NCBI GenBank assembly: GCA_003164075.1 | Contig: PLRZ01000160.1 | Span: 1-9,039 of the forward strand | Origin: Bryobacterales bacterium | GTDB lineage: Bacteria; Acidobacteriota; Terriglobia; Bryobacterales; Bryobacteraceae | Reading direction: 5' to 3' | DNA length: 9,039 bases | Shown: one piece after another, positions 7,499 through 9,039 of the stretch | Numbering within the stretch: the stretch's first letter is position 1 | Layout: each line of letters opens with the position of its first letter | Made by a program: the position numbers and the translations under genes | Notes under the pieces: generated by a model | Seen by the model: only the letters and a program-made list of their open reading frames with translations | What the model was told of the DNA's origin: nothing | The model's database searches: none

Positions 7499-8419
7499 GT
7501 GAAACGCTTTATGGTTGGCATGGCCGCAGTCATCGTTTTGGCCTCGTTCTTCATTTTCCTGGTAATGGCGGCGGACCTTCCTCCGTTGAATGACGGAAGC
7601 GACCACGGCGATCCGCCGTATCTGACCGAGAGCGGGTGGAAACCCCTGCTGAACGGCAAGGACTTGAGTGGCTGGGAACTGGCGGATCCCAACAAAAAGG
7701 GCAAATGGCTGGCCACCAGCGCCGTCATTTGGGGAGGCGTAAACAACCCGACGAGTTTGGTGGGTGTGGCCAACAGTCCCGGCGACCGCATCGTGAACAC
7801 CGACGTCGATCCCGCCGGAAACGCATCGAACATCTATACCACCGAGAAGTTCGGCGACTCCGAAGTTTATGTCGAATTCATGGTGGCGGCCCACTCCAAT
7901 TCCGGATTCTTCATGCATGGACTGTATGAGACCCAGATCTGGGATAGCTGGGGGTTTACACCGCGCCTGGCTACCGACCAATGCGGCGCCATGTACCATT
8001 ACCAGGGCGGCCCCATCGATGGCGAGGACGGCGGCATCACGCCCAAAGTGCGGGCTGACCGGCCCCCCGGGCAGTGGCAGTCTTTTCACTACTGGTTCCA
8101 AGCCCCGCGCTTCGATGCGTCGGGTAAGAAAATAGCGAATGCCAAGTTCATCCGAATTCTGCACAATGGCCAGTTGATCCACGAGAACGTCGAGAGGCGG
8201 GGACCGACCGTGGCTACGCTGAAGATCCCGGAGGCGGCCACCAATCCCATCGGGCTCCAGGGCGATCACGGAGCCGTGGCTTTCCGCAATATCTATATCC
8301 GGCCGCTGCAGCCATTCTCGGGCAGTCCGGCGCCAGACTTGCAGCCCACGGGGCAAGCACAGGGCCAGGGCGGCGGACGGGGGCGAGGCGCACTACCGCC
8401 GGCGCCGCCGAAGAAGTAG
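7499..8419 (+). CDS. Exported DUF1080 protein (3-keto-disaccharide hydrolase / concanavalin-like fold)
   Basis: The product has 306 residues from GTG 7499. The frame is open back to 7247, but only this start combines a Shine-Dalgarno with an N-terminal signal peptide (VKRFMVGMAAVIVLASFFIF, cleavage near VMA/AD at residue 24). The mature protein opens with the DUF1080 hallmark GWKPLLNGKDLSGWE (46-60). It continues with beta-sandwich motifs of the family: NIYTTEKFGDSEVYVEFMV (111-129), SNSGFFMHGLYETQIWDSW (133-151), GQWQSFHYWFQAPRF (191-205), a NGQLIHEN turn (223-230) and the terminal IGLQGDHGAVAFRNIYIRPL (251-270). Members of this family act on 3-keto-glycosides or bind sugars; the exact substrate cannot be read from sequence. 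Residues 271-306 are a Gly/Gln/Pro/Arg-rich low-complexity tail ending in PPAPPKK, probably disordered. The oxidoreductase gene follows after 43 bp on the same strand, suggesting an operon that oxidises a sugar to its 3-keto form and cleaves it. Confidence 0.9.
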   Translation: MKRFMVGMAAVIVLASFFIFLVMAADLPPLNDGSDHGDPPYLTESGWKPLLNGKDLSGWELADPNKKGKWLATSAVIWGGVNNPTSLVGVANSPGDRIVNTDVDPAGNASNIYTTEKFGDSEVYVEFMVAAHSNSGFFMHGLYETQIWDSWGFTPRLATDQCGAMYHYQGGPIDGEDGGITPKVRADRPPGQWQSFHYWFQAPRFDASGKKIANAKFIRILHNGQLIHENVERRGPTVATLKIPEAATNPIGLQGDHGAVAFRNIYIRPLQPFSGSPAPDLQPTGQAQGQGGGRGRGALPPAPPKK

Positions 8420-8462
8420 AGCGGTCAGGTATGGAACGGAGTCGAGTAAGGAGATTGTTCTC

Positions 8463-9039
8463 ATGAGTGCCAACGAGTCATTGAAAGAGGGGCTGTCCCG
8501 GCGTACGGCGATTGCCGCCGGCCTGGCGCCCCTGATTGTCCCCCGTCATGTCCTGGGCGGCCCGAATTATCAGGCGCCCAGCGACAAGCTGACCATCGCC
8601 GCCGTGGGCGTCGGCGGAATGGGCAAGAATTACCTGAATGGCTGCAAGGACGAACAAATCGTGGCTTTGTGCGACCTCGACCACGAGTTCGCCGCGCCAG
8701 TCTTTAAGACCTATCCGGGCGCCAGGGTCTATAAGGATTCCCGCGAGATGTTCGACAAGGAACAGAAGAACTTCGACGCCCTGATTGTCGCCACGCCGGA
8801 CCACTGGCACTCTCACCTGGTGCTGGACGGCCTGGCCATGAACAAGCACATCTATTGCGCCAAACCGATCACGCACACCATCGCCGAGGCGCGCAAGGTT
8901 AAGGCCGCATGTCTGGCTTCCAAGGTCACCACCAAGGCCAGCATCCAGGATTCCCGAACCAGCTATGCCCGCGCCACCACCGAATTGCTGCTCACCGGCG
9001 CGATCGGCCCAATCCATGAAGTACATATCTGGACCGGCA
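8463..9039 (+). CDS. Gfo/Idh/MocA-family oxidoreductase with Tat-like signal, 3'-truncated
   Basis: ATG 8463 has a good ribosome binding site, AAGGAG (8448-8453), with a 9-nt spacer. The frame stays open to the right edge, giving 192 residues of a protein usually of about 400-450. The N-terminus has a twin-arginine motif, SRRTAIAAGLAPLIVPRHVLG (12-32), so the enzyme is probably exported folded with its cofactor. The Rossmann fold follows: AAVGVGGMG (46-54) is the dinucleotide loop, and VALCDLD (67-73) ends strand 2 with the acidic residue that contacts the ribose. ATPDHWHSHL (110-119) and YCAKPITHTIAEA (131-143) are the further family blocks. The usual Glu (or Gln) before Lys-Pro is Ala133 here; Lys134 is kept. 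The C-terminal substrate domain lies mostly outside the window. The expected reaction is NAD(P)-linked oxidation or reduction of a sugar, possibly producing or consuming a 3-keto-sugar for the DUF1080 protein just upstream. The substrate is unknown. Confidence 0.92.
   Translation, partial: MSANESLKEGLSRRTAIAAGLAPLIVPRHVLGGPNYQAPSDKLTIAAVGVGGMGKNYLNGCKDEQIVALCDLDHEFAAPVFKTYPGARVYKDSREMFDKEQKNFDALIVATPDHWHSHLVLDGLAMNKHIYCAKPITHTIAEARKVKAACLASKVTTKASIQDSRTSYARATTELLLTGAIGPIHEVHIWTG

Noticed and set aside
7403..8356. 317-residue minus-strand ORF
   Set aside because: It mirrors the DUF1080 gene and shows no family motif; the plus strand carries the conserved domain and the export signal.
8478..9026. 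182-residue minus-strand ORF
   Set aside because: It is antisense to the Gfo/Idh/MocA oxidoreductase, whose motifs are clear on the plus strand; long antisense frames are expected at high GC.

Overview
The window is a high-GC stretch of a bacterial chromosome. Its gene content (a DUF5597-type beta-galactosidase, a two-component propeller sensor, a subtilase with a C-terminal NSLWAT repeat, and a DUF1080 protein followed by a Tat-type Gfo/Idh/MocA oxidoreductase) resembles soil Acidobacteriota of the Solibacter/Bryobacter kind. That placement is inferred from gene content; there is no rRNA or other phylogenetic marker here.

Layout. (1) 3-647, plus: C-terminal part of a glycoside hydrolase (GH35-like, DUF5597 tail), cut by the left edge. 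(2) 648-1048: convergent intergenic region with no convincing gene; it ends in a strong imperfect inverted repeat just after the protease stop. (3) 1049-2695, minus: secreted S8 subtilase with an I9 propeptide and six identical NSLWAT repeats. (4) 2891-6928, minus: a 1345-residue membrane hybrid histidine kinase with 14 beta-propeller repeats, Y_Y_Y domain, one membrane span, HisKA, HATPase and two receiver domains. (5) 6929-7498: a 570-bp divergent intergenic region. It holds two copies of a diverged 67-bp direct repeat, a previously uncalled 36-codon gene on the minus strand (7217-7327) with a good ribosome binding site and promoter, and a candidate plus-strand promoter. (6) 7499-8419, plus: exported DUF1080 (3-keto-disaccharide hydrolase-type) protein. 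(7) 8463-9039, plus: Tat-type Gfo/Idh/MocA oxidoreductase, cut by the right edge.

How they may work together. The glycoside hydrolase, the DUF1080 protein and the oxidoreductase all point to extracytoplasmic carbohydrate breakdown; DUF1080 plus Gfo/Idh is the pairing known from 3-keto-glycoside chemistry. The propeller kinase has the ectodomain used by Bacteroidetes-type glycan sensors, so it may sense a saccharide and control one or more neighbours. That link is inferred from proximity only.

The least explained part is the 7013-7327 segment. A tiny signal-peptide-bearing ORF ends exactly at the edge of a repeat, the same reading frame continues after the stop codon, and a second copy of the repeat sits in the leader of the sensor kinase. 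I see no CRISPR, tRNA, rRNA, insertion sequence or defence system.
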